Below are positions 20,872 to 30,800 of a stretch of 56,610 nt of DNA, in pieces. Each line of letters begins with the position of its first letter. The first letter of the stretch is position 1. A program made the translations under genes and the position numbers. The notes beneath the pieces are model-generated. The model was given only the letters and a program-made list of their open reading frames with translations. It ran no database searches and was not told the DNA's origin. This DNA comes from an uncultured bacterium (GTDB lineage: Bacteria; Patescibacteriota; Minisyncoccia; Moranbacterales; GWC2-37-73), in contig CAISKQ010000015.1 in assembly GCA_903885965.1 (NCBI GenBank), positions 1-56,610 of the forward strand, written 5' to 3'.

Positions 20872-21882
20872 ATGACAAAAGAATTTTTAGCAACTCAAGA
20901 TTATCGTACCTTTATCTCGCAAATAAAACAAAGCATTAAGCGAGCCAGAAACAAAGCAATTCGGAGTGTAAATAGTGAATTGATTAGCTTATATTATAAT
21001 CTAGGCAGGCAAATTATTGAGAAACAAAAACAAACAGATTGGGGCGAAGATTTGATTGGGCAGATTGAAATGGATCTTAAGCGTGCCTTTCCAGACTCAA
21101 CAGGATTTTCCCGTAGGAATTTGAACTATATGCGCAAGTTTTACAATTTTTTTGGTAACAATGAAAAAGTGCCACAAGCTGTGGCACAAATTCCTTGGGG
21201 TCATATTCGGCTTATTTTAGACAGAATAAAGGATTATGCAGAGGCCGAATTTTATGTTCAAAAAACCATTGAAAATTCTTGGTCGCGAGTTATTTTGGAT
21301 CATCAAATTGATTTAAAATTGTATCAACGCCAAGGGAAAATTATCAGCAATTTTAAAACGACAGTGGACGCTCAGGAAGTTGCTTTAATTCAAGAAGCTT
21401 TTAAAGAAAGTTATGTTTTGGATTTTTTGGAATTAGGCGCAGACGCTAAGGAGCGAGATTTGGAAAAAGCTTTGATTGAGAACATTACCAATTTTATGTT
21501 GGAACTTGGCAAGGGCTTTGCCTTTGCGGGAAAACAATTCAAGCTCATCGTGGGCGGGCAAGAGTTTTTTGTAGATTTACTTTTTTACAATTATCTTTTG
21601 AAAAGATTCGTGGTGGTGGAATTGAAAACTACTGAATTTAAACCGCAGTATGTTGGTCAGTTAGGATTTTATTTAACGGCGATTGATCGGGATTTGAAAA
21701 AGCCGGAAGATGGAGAAACAATTGGCTTGTTGATTTGCAAAAACAAGAATAATATCGTGGTGGAATATGCCCTGGCTGGCAACAACAAACCAGCCGGTGT
21801 GGCTCAATATCAGATCTTCGCTGATTTACCAGCTGAAGTTCAAAAGTATCTGCCAACCGAAGATGAATTAAATCTTCTGTGA
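20872..21882 (+). CDS. DUF1016/YhcG family PDDEXK-type nuclease, paralog 2
   Basis: FFVDLLFYNYLLKRFVVVELKTTEFKPQYVGQLGFYL; the track start at 20839 is a TTG inside the hairpin element, ATG 20872 is more likely. Confidence 0.9.
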   Translation: MTKEFLATQDYRTFISQIKQSIKRARNKAIRSVNSELISLYYNLGRQIIEKQKQTDWGEDLIGQIEMDLKRAFPDSTGFSRRNLNYMRKFYNFFGNNEKVPQAVAQIPWGHIRLILDRIKDYAEAEFYVQKTIENSWSRVILDHQIDLKLYQRQGKIISNFKTTVDAQEVALIQEAFKESYVLDFLELGADAKERDLEKALIENITNFMLELGKGFAFAGKQFKLIVGGQEFFVDLLFYNYLLKRFVVVELKTTEFKPQYVGQLGFYLTAIDRDLKKPEDGETIGLLICKNKNNIVVEYALAGNNKPAGVAQYQIFADLPAEVQKYLPTEDELNLL

Positions 21883-21951
21883 AAAATAACTTGTTAATTT
21901 TGTGGATTTTTGATTGTAATACCGAATTAACTAAATCCATGTTAGTTTCAA

Positions 21952-21985
21952 AGAGGCTAAGCCTCCTATGGGAGGCTTAGCCTCT
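21952..21985. repeat. Perfect 15-bp stem hairpin with TATG loop
   Basis: agaggctaagcctcc-tatg-ggaggcttagcctct; no U-run follows. Confidence 0.9.
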
Positions 21986-22147
21986 AACACCTTTCTACCA
22001 GTAATTAAGTTATCTTGGTATAAGTCCGCTAGGTACTGTCTTTAGAAAAGTTTCCGTTGGTATGAATCTTTTTTAAAATTAGTGCCTTTGCCAAATTTGG
22101 CGAAGGTTTTGTTTCTTTAATAAGCCAAGAATAATGGACATTATTTT

Positions 22148-22176
22148 AAAGCACACCTTGCGGTGTGTTTTAAAGT
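22148..22176. terminator. Hairpin ttaaagcacaccttgcggtgtgttttaa, likely terminator of the minus-strand TrmB gene
   Basis: Near-identical hairpin at 27750-27780, also just 3' of a minus-strand gene. Confidence 0.65.
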
Positions 22177-22200
22177 TGCGAAATATTTTTTGACTTGGAA

Positions 22201-22950
22201 TTAGATATCAACCCCGCTTTCCCAAAGAATATCGAAAAGATTTTGAAAAACTTTGACTAGACTTTTATTTTTCACTTCGATAATTAGAGGCTCAGTGACA
22301 GAATGCAAAACAACACTTTCTGTGCCAAGGATGTTGAAATTTCCTTCTTTGGCCATTGGTCTACTAATAAGTTTACATTCCCAACGCAAGGATGGATATT
22401 TACTGAAGAAAATTTGTTCGTAGTCATTTTTATCAAAGACAATCATTTTTGAGCCGATATTTTTTCTCTTAGCGATTTCAAAATAAGTTTCAACTGCTTT
22501 CTCACCGAGGATCTCTTGCCAAAGTCCACCAATTGAACCAGCCACGTAATCGGTTGATCCCTCTGGCATTCGTTCCATAGCTTCCAGCCAGAAGCGACGG
22601 TATGATTCAGCACCCTCATAGATGGTGATTTCGGAATCATTTGTCTGGGCAAGTTTCTTGAGATCCCCAATTAAGTTTTCAGCAATAGCGGCTTGCCGAT
22701 GGATATTTTGCAAGAGGCGATCCGGTTCAAGGGCTTGGAAGTGGGCAATATGTTGCTTGGTCAGCTTAGTGATGAGTTTTCGTTCCAAAAGTTTGTCAAA
22801 AGTCTCATAAACCACGCTCCTGTGCAGGCACGTTTTTTTGATGATTTCGCCAGCGGAAGTGAGGCCAGTTTCAATCAAGGCTAAATAAACTTTGGCTTCA
22901 TTAGGCGAAAGATTGAGTTGCTGGAGTTGGTTGAGAGTTTGATTTTTCAT
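22201..22950 (-). CDS. TrmB-family transcriptional regulator
   Basis: LNLSPNEAKVYLALIETGLTSAGEIIKKTCLHRSVVYETFDKLLERKLI plus PLD-like C-terminal domain. Confidence 0.85.
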   Translation of the reverse strand: MKNQTLNQLQQLNLSPNEAKVYLALIETGLTSAGEIIKKTCLHRSVVYETFDKLLERKLITKLTKQHIAHFQALEPDRLLQNIHRQAAIAENLIGDLKKLAQTNDSEITIYEGAESYRRFWLEAMERMPEGSTDYVAGSIGGLWQEILGEKAVETYFEIAKRKNIGSKMIVFDKNDYEQIFFSKYPSLRWECKLISRPMAKEGNFNILGTESVVLHSVTEPLIIEVKNKSLVKVFQNLFDILWESGVDI

Positions 22951-23010
22951 ATCTTTAAACCTATCCTAGCACACTTTTTCCAAAAAAGCAAATATTGTCG
23001 TCTAAAATAG

Positions 23011-23039
23011 TTGACAAAATTTAAAGATGGGTGTATGCT
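23011..23039 (+). promoter_or_regulatory. Promoter TTGACA-N17-TATGCT
   Basis: Spacing 17, upstream of the 23181 gene. Confidence 0.65.
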
Positions 23040-23180
23040 ACGAAGTTCTCTCAAATTACAGCTCATTAAAAATTAAATAATGAAAATTTCCGATTGGGAG
23101 ACGACTGGCATTCTGGGTAAAATATTTTTTATAACATACTAGATTTTATTTTAAAAAATCTAGTGCATCTAGGGGGTTGT

Positions 23181-24170
23181 ATGTATATTCGTATCAATGG
23201 AACGGAAGCAGGGGATTCTTTTTTGTCTGGGTTGGCGCAAATGGACGAAGAAGCTCGAAACTCTCGGGAAATTGACCATATAGTAAGATTAATGAGGAAA
23301 TTTTATGGCGGAATAGGAGATCTTTTGCACTGGAAAATAATCTTACTTGGTTTTATTGCTAAAGAGTTGGTTCAACAAGAGTTAGAAGAAATCTACTTCA
23401 ACAAGCCTATTAGTGAAAAAACTATTCTTGGCGGAGAGGAAGATGAATTCATTGAAAGGAAAGTTAAACCCTATGTGTCAGTTTTTTCATTTTCTGATAC
23501 ATGCGTGAATGTATTCGAGAAGGTATTTCAGGAGCTTTCATTTTCAACTCGCTCAATTATACAACAGGCAATTAATTCATTGATTCTCAAAAAAGAATTA
23601 TCCTTATTGGCAAAGGCTATTATTCTGAAATGGAATAGAGGTGATATGCAAAATATTCTCTTGCCTCAAGCACTTGAAGTATTACTTCTCGATACAACGC
23701 TGGATAAAGCTATGCGACTCAGTGTTTTATATGCGTTGGCTGGTAATGGGTCTTTTACCTTCGCAATTAGTGAAGAAAAATTGAAAGATTATTGCGAGAA
23801 AGGTGGATTTTCAAGGTTGACATTTATTCTCTTGTTTCATAGTTTAAGGGACAGTATGGCTTATGAAAATAGATACCTTATGTATTTATTTCCAATAATT
23901 CAAAATGGAGATGTAGAAGAATTAGAGTTGGAACGACTTTGTAATATTTTGGAAAAGATCATTATTGATTGTCCAGAAGCCATCAATCTTTTACGTGAGA
24001 ATTTTTCTCAATATTGCTCCAATGTGCAGGAAGCTATTAGAGAAAAAATAGGAGAAATTTTTCGATGCTCTATTATCGAAAAGAATGAAAAACTTTTTCT
24101 AATGGGAAGACATGGCTTCAGAGAATTATCGGACAAGGAAGCAGAATGGTTAAAAGAAAATCGTAGTTAA
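23181..24170 (+). CDS. Orphan helical protein of unknown function
   Basis: Long ORF with SD (aggggg) and promoter; no family recognised. Confidence 0.7.
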   Translation: MYIRINGTEAGDSFLSGLAQMDEEARNSREIDHIVRLMRKFYGGIGDLLHWKIILLGFIAKELVQQELEEIYFNKPISEKTILGGEEDEFIERKVKPYVSVFSFSDTCVNVFEKVFQELSFSTRSIIQQAINSLILKKELSLLAKAIILKWNRGDMQNILLPQALEVLLLDTTLDKAMRLSVLYALAGNGSFTFAISEEKLKDYCEKGGFSRLTFILLFHSLRDSMAYENRYLMYLFPIIQNGDVEELELERLCNILEKIIIDCPEAINLLRENFSQYCSNVQEAIREKIGEIFRCSIIEKNEKLFLMGRHGFRELSDKEAEWLKENRS

Positions 24171-24173
24171 AAA

Positions 24174-24217
24174 TAAATGGTCTGTCGAATGAAATATTCA
24201 TTTGATAGACCATTTTA
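24174..24217 (+). terminator. Long terminator hairpin of the orphan gene
   Basis: aaatggtctgtcgaatgaaatattcatttgatagaccattttatttt. Confidence 0.8.
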
Positions 24218-24233
24218 TTTTCCCAAAAACCAA

Positions 24234-24596
24234 AGTCGGTTCAGCGTCTTTGTCCTGAATCGAAACTGTTCTGAATTTAAAAGTGAGAACAATCCAGTTC
24301 AAGTCGGAGACATTGAACTGACAATCAACAAAATAAAAATCCAAACATTGCAATCATAGACATATGGACAAAACTGCAATGTTTTTTGTTTTCAGAATAA
24401 GTCCTTTTAACCACATAAGGACATATTTTTTTCATGATAATTAATAACATTCTCACATTCTTGCCTGCCCTCCTTTGGAGGGAGAATGTGAGAATGTTAT
24501 TTATTAGAGAATTGAAAATTTTAGCTATCGCTAAAAATTTCAATTCTTGGTTGTCGAATTTTTGTTCTTTCTACCATTCGACCATATATGGTAGAG
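24234..24596 (+). repeat. Multi-hairpin noncoding array, copy A
   Basis: Shares with copy B a 43-nt identical block (24286-24328) and several hairpin modules. Confidence 0.85.
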
Positions 24597-24701
24597 GGGA
24601 TTTTTCTTTAGTGGGTGAAGATCTCAGGGTAGTTGATTTTGCTGGCTTTTGGTGGTATTTTTAGGTGAGGAAATAATGAGGTAAAATAAGCGATAAAAAC
24701 T

Positions 24702-25304
24702 ATGAACAAAATCAAGGCAATTCTATTGGATGCTGATGGGTTGGTTTTCAAAAAGCAGCGCTATTTTAGTGAGATTTTTGCTGAGCAATATGGCGTTTCA
24801 AAAGATTTGATTTTGCCATTTTTCAAGACCAATTTTAGGCAGTGCCAAGAAGGCACGGTTGATTTGAAAGAAGAATTGAAACCATTTTTGAAGCAGTGGA
24901 ATTGGGAAGGGACAGTGGAAAGCTTTCTTGATTTCTGGTTTTCCTTTTGTGTAGCTGATGAAGAAGTTCTGAAAGTCGTGCGCCAATTGAGAGCAAAAGG
25001 CTATAAATGCTATTTGGTGACCGACCAAGAAAAATATCGCGGGCAGTATATCAAGAAAAATTTGAAACTGGAAAATGAGTTGGATGGATTTTTCTATTCT
25101 TTCGAGCTCAAGTCTTCAAAATCAGAAAAAGAATTTTATGAGAAAATTTTGAAAGAACTTAATCTTGCTCCAGAAGAAGTAATGTTTTTTGATGATGAAG
25201 ATGAGAATGTCGAAATTGCCAGTGAACTTGGAATTCAATCGGTTCTTGTAAGTGGAGCGGCGGATTTTGAGAAAGCTGTACAAAAAAATCTTTATAAATA
25301 TTAA
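24702..25304 (+). CDS. HAD-superfamily hydrolase
   Basis: AILLDADGLVF N-terminal motif; VMFFDDEDENVEIASELGIQSVLV. Confidence 0.85.
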   Translation: MNKIKAILLDADGLVFKKQRYFSEIFAEQYGVSKDLILPFFKTNFRQCQEGTVDLKEELKPFLKQWNWEGTVESFLDFWFSFCVADEEVLKVVRQLRAKGYKCYLVTDQEKYRGQYIKKNLKLENELDGFFYSFELKSSKSEKEFYEKILKELNLAPEEVMFFDDEDENVEIASELGIQSVLVSGAADFEKAVQKNLYKY

Positions 25305-25353
25305 AATATTGAGCTGGCTTGGGTTAATTTATATAAAAATTAGCAATAAAAAT

Positions 25354-26358
25354 ATGATTATAGGTATAATTGGAACTGGTTTTGGAAAAACAATTGCACA
25401 AACCTTTCGAGCTGTCGACAAGGATTGTGGGATATTTTTATGTGGCTCAGATAAGGAAAAAACAAAGAAAATTGCTGCTGAAATCGGCGTTCAAGTCATT
25501 GAAAAATGGCAGGATTTAATTCTGCGACCAGAGATTGATCTTGTGGTAATAGCTACTCCAAGCAGTTTACATAAAAAGATGTTTGAAGCAATCATCAAAC
25601 GAAACAAGCATATTTTACTTGAAAAGCCAGCAGCTACTACGGCTCAAGATGTAAGAGATATGCTTACTTTAACTAGGAATTATCCAAAAATTGTTGTCAT
25701 CAATCACGAAGCTAGATTCAATCCAATTATTGCTTGTATAAAAAATTATATTGAAAGTAATAAACTTGGAGATATATTAACAATTAGAATTGGAGCTTAC
25801 ACTAATCTTTTTTCAGATAAAAATTATAGTGGAAGTTGGTATAATTCCAAGAAACTAGGGGGGGGTCAGCTACTTGCCATGGGCACTCATCAGATAGATT
25901 TAGCGAGATATTTGCTCAATATGCCTGAAATTGAAAAAGGTGCAATTTTTACCTCAAGCTATAATAATCCTAATTTTACGGAAAAAGTTGATGCAGAATC
26001 TCAATTTTCTGGGAACTTAATGACGGCGAGCGGAACTTGTATTGAATTTTTTAATGACGCTTATTGTTTCGGCGGAAAAGATTTTATTATAGAAGTCATA
26101 GGAAGCCGTGGCATAATAAAATACAGTGATACGCAAGGTTTGAAAGTTAGTTTTGCAAATGACCAAGCCCTAACTGAAATCCAGCTGGAGGATTCTATGC
26201 CTGATATCAAACTTGGAAGTTCAATTTTGACAAAATCTTTGAAGTTTTTTGTAAAAGAAATAATAGAATCAATTGAAAAGAATAAGCCTAATCAAAAATT
26301 TTGCAGTCTCCAGGTTGCTAATGACAACCTTGAAATTATTGAGAGATTCAAAATTTAA
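25354..26358 (+). CDS. Gfo/Idh/MocA family oxidoreductase
   Basis: Rossmann GIIGTGFGKTIAQTF; EKPAATTAQDV; GGGQLLAMGTHQIDLARYLL. Confidence 0.9.
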   Translation: MIIGIIGTGFGKTIAQTFRAVDKDCGIFLCGSDKEKTKKIAAEIGVQVIEKWQDLILRPEIDLVVIATPSSLHKKMFEAIIKRNKHILLEKPAATTAQDVRDMLTLTRNYPKIVVINHEARFNPIIACIKNYIESNKLGDILTIRIGAYTNLFSDKNYSGSWYNSKKLGGGQLLAMGTHQIDLARYLLNMPEIEKGAIFTSSYNNPNFTEKVDAESQFSGNLMTASGTCIEFFNDAYCFGGKDFIIEVIGSRGIIKYSDTQGLKVSFANDQALTEIQLEDSMPDIKLGSSILTKSLKFFVKEIIESIEKNKPNQKFCSLQVANDNLEIIERFKI

Positions 26359-26406
26359 ATGTAAAATTTTTTAAAAATAGTTGGTGAGCAATTTCTGAAA
26401 ATTCCC

Positions 26407-26678
26407 AGTCGGTTCAGGGTCTTTGCCATGCCGGTCCGCCTTTGGAGGAAATCGAAACAGTTCTAAATTTTAAAACAAGAACAATCCAGTTCAAGTCGGA
26501 GACATTGAACTGACAATCAAACATTGCAATCATACGCATATGGCTAAAATTGCAATGTTTTTTTTAAAGTTTCTTCGATATAAGTCCATTCAACCACATA
26601 AGGACTTTTTTTATTTTCTCTACAATTCGACCATATAAGATAGAGTTGAAAATTTTAGTTATCGCAATAATTTTCAAC
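26407..26678 (+). repeat. Multi-hairpin noncoding array, copy B
   Basis: Same orientation as copy A; 43-nt identical block at 26478-26520, two hairpin modules in swapped order. Confidence 0.85.
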
Positions 26679-26799
26679 TCTTTTAATTTTTTCGCAGTAA
26701 TCTAGCCAAAAACCTCTCGAAAAAGAGATTGCAAATTCTACCTATGCGACTTTTTGCAATACTTTTTATGGTTGGAAATATCGCCTCTCTGAGCCAAAT

Positions 26800-26828
26800 T
26801 TGACGGTTCTTTATGCTAGTGATAAAAT
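26800..26828 (+). promoter_or_regulatory. Promoter TTGACG-N17-TAAAAT upstream of the antirepressor
   Basis: Near-identical flanks to 18587-18615. Confidence 0.75.
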
Positions 26829-26849
26829 ATCAGTATAAAAAACAAACAT

Positions 26850-27740
26850 ATGATGAACGAACTTATTAATATCAAAGTGATTCAAAAGGATTTCAACGGC
26901 GAGAAAAAAAGATTTGTAAACGCCAGGGAACTTTACAGATGGTTGGGGGTGGGCAGAGACTTTTCTACTTGGATAAAAGATAGAATTATTAAATATGATT
27001 TTGTGGAAGATTTAGATTATTTTACATCCATCCCCAAATTGGGGGATGGAAAAGTTGGCTCAAATAAAGCAAAAGTTAAGGACTCTAAAACTGGCCGAGT
27101 TGTTGCCAAAGACTATATTATTTCTGTGGATATGGCCAAGGAATTGGCGATGATTGAAAATAGCGAGATTGGCAAAAAAGTCAGAAAATATTTTATCAAA
27201 GTGGAAAGCGATTTCAAAAAAGTTATGCAAATTGCCACAAGGGATCCGAAATTCATTAATCAGCTAGCTAGCCAATTTTTCGAGACACGCGAGGAAACAA
27301 AAGAATATCGCCGAGATTTTACGGACTGCGTCAAGGATTTTGTGGAAGTGAAAAATTATGGAACTTATACAGATATGCTGTATAATTTTCTTTTTTTGGA
27401 AAGAGCCAAAGAATATCGCAAGCTTTTAAAGCTGGTGAAAAAAGATTTGACGAGGAATTTTATGTATGAGGAAATTGTTTTGATCGTGGGTGCTTTTGAA
27501 ACTGGCTTGGCTGGGGAAGTGGAAAAAGAATTCAAAAAACTACAAAGAATGTTAACGCAGATTGAGTTTGAGAGAATTTTCAAAGAATTTTCTGCTCAAA
27601 GAAATTGGCTGGTCTATCAAAAAAGAGCCAGAAATATTATGGCAACTTATGACGAAGAACTTCGCCGAATCAAGCATCCAAAACTGATTAATTATAAAAA
27701 AGAATTCAGTCAGGATGATATCCAAAAATTGTTGAGTTAG
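26850..27740 (+). CDS. AntA/AntB-type phage antirepressor-like protein with unknown C-terminal domain
   Basis: VNARELYRWLGVGRDFSTWIKDRI…DYFTSIPK…KDYIISVDMAKELAMIENSEIGKKVRKYFIKVE. Confidence 0.85.
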   Translation: MMNELINIKVIQKDFNGEKKRFVNARELYRWLGVGRDFSTWIKDRIIKYDFVEDLDYFTSIPKLGDGKVGSNKAKVKDSKTGRVVAKDYIISVDMAKELAMIENSEIGKKVRKYFIKVESDFKKVMQIATRDPKFINQLASQFFETREETKEYRRDFTDCVKDFVEVKNYGTYTDMLYNFLFLERAKEYRKLLKLVKKDLTRNFMYEEIVLIVGAFETGLAGEVEKEFKKLQRMLTQIEFERIFKEFSAQRNWLVYQKRARNIMATYDEELRRIKHPKLINYKKEFSQDDIQKLLS

Positions 27741-27749
27741 ATTTTTTTT

Positions 27750-27780
27750 AAAAAGCACACCTTGCAGTGTGCTTTAAAAG
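27750..27780. terminator. Hairpin aaaagcacaccttgcagtgtgctttaaaag
   Basis: Near copy of 22148-22176; followed by a second hairpin tttgctacgt…acgtagcaaa. Confidence 0.65.
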
Positions 27781-27825
27781 TTTCGGAATTTTTTTGCTAC
27801 GTAATTTGCTACGTAGCAAAAGTTT

Positions 27826-30800
27826 TTAGAAACGGTCCTTCTCTTTAATAAAAGTCATATACAAGGTTGGGATGATAAAGAGAGTAAAGAAGGATGAAAT
27901 GGAAAGTCCGAAGATGACGGCGGAGCCGAGGGCGGTCCAGGTGGCGTTGGAAAGGGTGATGGGGATGATGCCGGCGATGGTGACGATAGAAGTTATGAAG
28001 ATTGCTTCCAAGCGAGATTTGCCGGCATCGATGATGGCTTCTTCAAAGGGAATACCGGTTTTGATGTTGAGGTTGATTTTGTCAATCAAGATGATGGCGT
28101 TTTTCACTACGATGCCGAAGAGTGCCAAGATGCCAATCAGTCCTGGGAAGCTCAAGGTGACTCCCAAAAGCGCCATGCCAACAAACACTCCGATCAGGGC
28201 CAAAGGCAACGTGACAAGCACAATAATGGCCTTGCGGAAGGAATTAAATTGAATCACCAACGTTGAAATAATCAGCACGACCGCAATGGCCATGGCTCGA
28301 ATAATGGACATCACTGATTCAGTGTTTTGTTCGTTTTCACCGCCATAACTAATTGCATAACCTTCTGGCAATACATATTGAATAGCAAGTTTATCTTGAA
28401 ATTCTTTGACCACTTGGGTGGCATTAGTTGTGCCAGACACATCAGCTGTTAGCAGCACTGTTCTTTTTTGGTCAATGCGATTAATGGCATCCACGGAAGG
28501 GTTTAGTTTGATTTCCGCCACGTCCTTGATGAACACAGGCTGCTTTTTGTTGCTCAAAATTTGCAAATTTCCAATGCTTTCCAGATTTGGAATTTTTGTT
28601 TTGTCAAAACGAGCTAGCACGTCAATATTTTTGTTTTCTCGAATAACGGTGGTCACCGTGGTGCCGGAAATTGCACTGCGCAGGGCCAAGCCGACAGTGG
28701 TGGCGTTTAAATCATAAAGTTCCAGCTTGGCATGATCTAAGGAAAAGGTGTATTCAGCTGGTGCATCTTTCAGAGAAATGTCAGCGTTGATGGTGCCAGG
28801 AATGGAATTTAAAATCGGCTTCAAATCATTGGCAATCTTGTCCAACGTTTGCAAATTTTCTCCCGCAATCTGCGCTTGAAAAGCACTGCCAGAAGGCGGT
28901 CCACCTCTTGGCGCCGAAACCGTGATAGTGGCGTCTTGAATGTTGGCAACTGCATCGCGGATTTCTTGCGCAATGTCATAGGCCTTGATGTTGCGGCTTT
29001 CTTGAGGACTGAGCTTGATAGTGATGGAAGCAGTGTTTGATTTGTTGGAACCTCCACCACCAAGAGAAGAACCACCAGAGCCAGGGTTGCCAACAATGGT
29101 TGAAAAATTCACAATATTTGAAATTTTCAAAACTCTCTTTTCAACTTCTTGGGTGATTTGATCAGTCTGGTTGAGATTAAGCCCCACTGGTCCTTCAATG
29201 TTCAAATAAAGAGCATCGCCATCAGCAGGCGGAAAAAATTCAGACTTGACCACGCCCGTGATTGGCAGAGCAATGGCAAAAACAAACAAAGCTAAAGTTG
29301 AAAATAAAGTCACCAGGCGACGTTTTTTGCTTGAAGTTGCCAGACGCAAATATTTTTCATAGACAGGTAAAACCTTGTCAAAATGCACAATTCCGTGAAT
29401 AAGTTTGCTGCCAAAAGTTGCATCTTCATGCTTGCCTTGCAAGAGCAATTTTTCTTTGATCAGTTCATCACTAGCCCATTCTTTTTCGGAAAGCTCAAAA
29501 TTGGCTTGCAGAGTTTGTTTGCCTTTTTCAAAATACCAAACAAGCAGCCAACAAATTATCACAAAAGAAACTGTCGCAAGAACGTAGCCAAAAATTGAAT
29601 GTTGGGTCACGCCAATTAAGCCTACTAATAAAGTAGAGATTAAAATCAGGGCGAAGAATTTTTTGGTCAAACGAATTCTTTCGAGCACGGCTGCCAATGG
29701 GTGATTAATCATCAGCGCAATCAGCAGTGAGGAAACCAAGGTCACTGAAACCGTGATCGGAATTGATTTGATGAATTGTCCCATGATGCCAGAAGCCAGC
29801 AACAGCGGTAAAAAAGCCCAGACCGTGGCAAAGGTGGTGGAAACAAGCACAATTTTGAAATCATTAAGCACCAACAGCACCGCTTCTTCGGGGGTGTATT
29901 TGCCAGTCTTCATATATTGCTTGGTAGCTGAAACCACCACAATGGCGTCATCCACCAAAAGTCCCAAGGAAAGTAGTAAGGCAAAAATCGAAAGGAAATT
30001 GAGGGAAGTTCCGGTGACTTGCATCACTCCGAAAGTAGTAAAGAACACTAATGGAATTGCCAAGCCTGCCACGAAAGCTTCTTTAAGCCCCACAATCAAA
30101 AACAAAATTCCCACCACTAAAATCAAAGTGAGCAAAAAGTCATGAGTGAGTTGGTTGAAATCTTTTTCGATGCGATCAGCTTGATTGACCGTGTCGGAGA
30201 AAGTGATGCCTTCTGGAAAAGTTTTTAGCAGTTCATTGATTTTTGCCTGCGAGTTTTTCACAGTGTTGATGATGCTGCCACCAGTTCTTTTGACCACTTG
30301 CAAGGTGACGGCATTTTGCGGAGCTTTGCCGTCCATTGAAAAACGAGAATAAATGGTTTTTTCGATGGATTTTTCGGAAACTGTTGCAATATCTTTCAGA
30401 TAAACAATAGCGCCTTGCTGAGTGTGGGAAATTGGAATTTCGCCCAGGGTTTTGGCGTCATAAAATCTTCCATCAGAGCGGACGGGATAGTTAAACTGAC
30501 TGCCTTCAAAATTGCCAGCTGGAATTGCGCGATTGGTGGCAGCAATAGCTCCGTTAGCTTGATCAGTGCTGATGCCAAAAAGCGCAAGTTTGCCAGGATC
30601 ATAGGCTACTTCAAACTGACTTTGATCGCCGCCGGAAATCTTCACTTCTCGAACGCCAGGAATTTTTTCCAATTCATCTTGAATTTTTTCGCCATAAGTT
30701 CGCAGCGTGAAACCATCATAGGGCCCAACCAGGGCAAAAGTCACAATTGGCGTGTCATCCAAGGAAATTTCTTGCACCTGGGGATCATTAGCGTCTGCTG

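Noticed and set aside
27030-27055. Near-perfect palindrome ccatccccaa/ttgggggatgg inside the antirepressor
   Set aside because: Fully in coding sequence with a sensible translation (SIPKLGDGK); probably coincidental.
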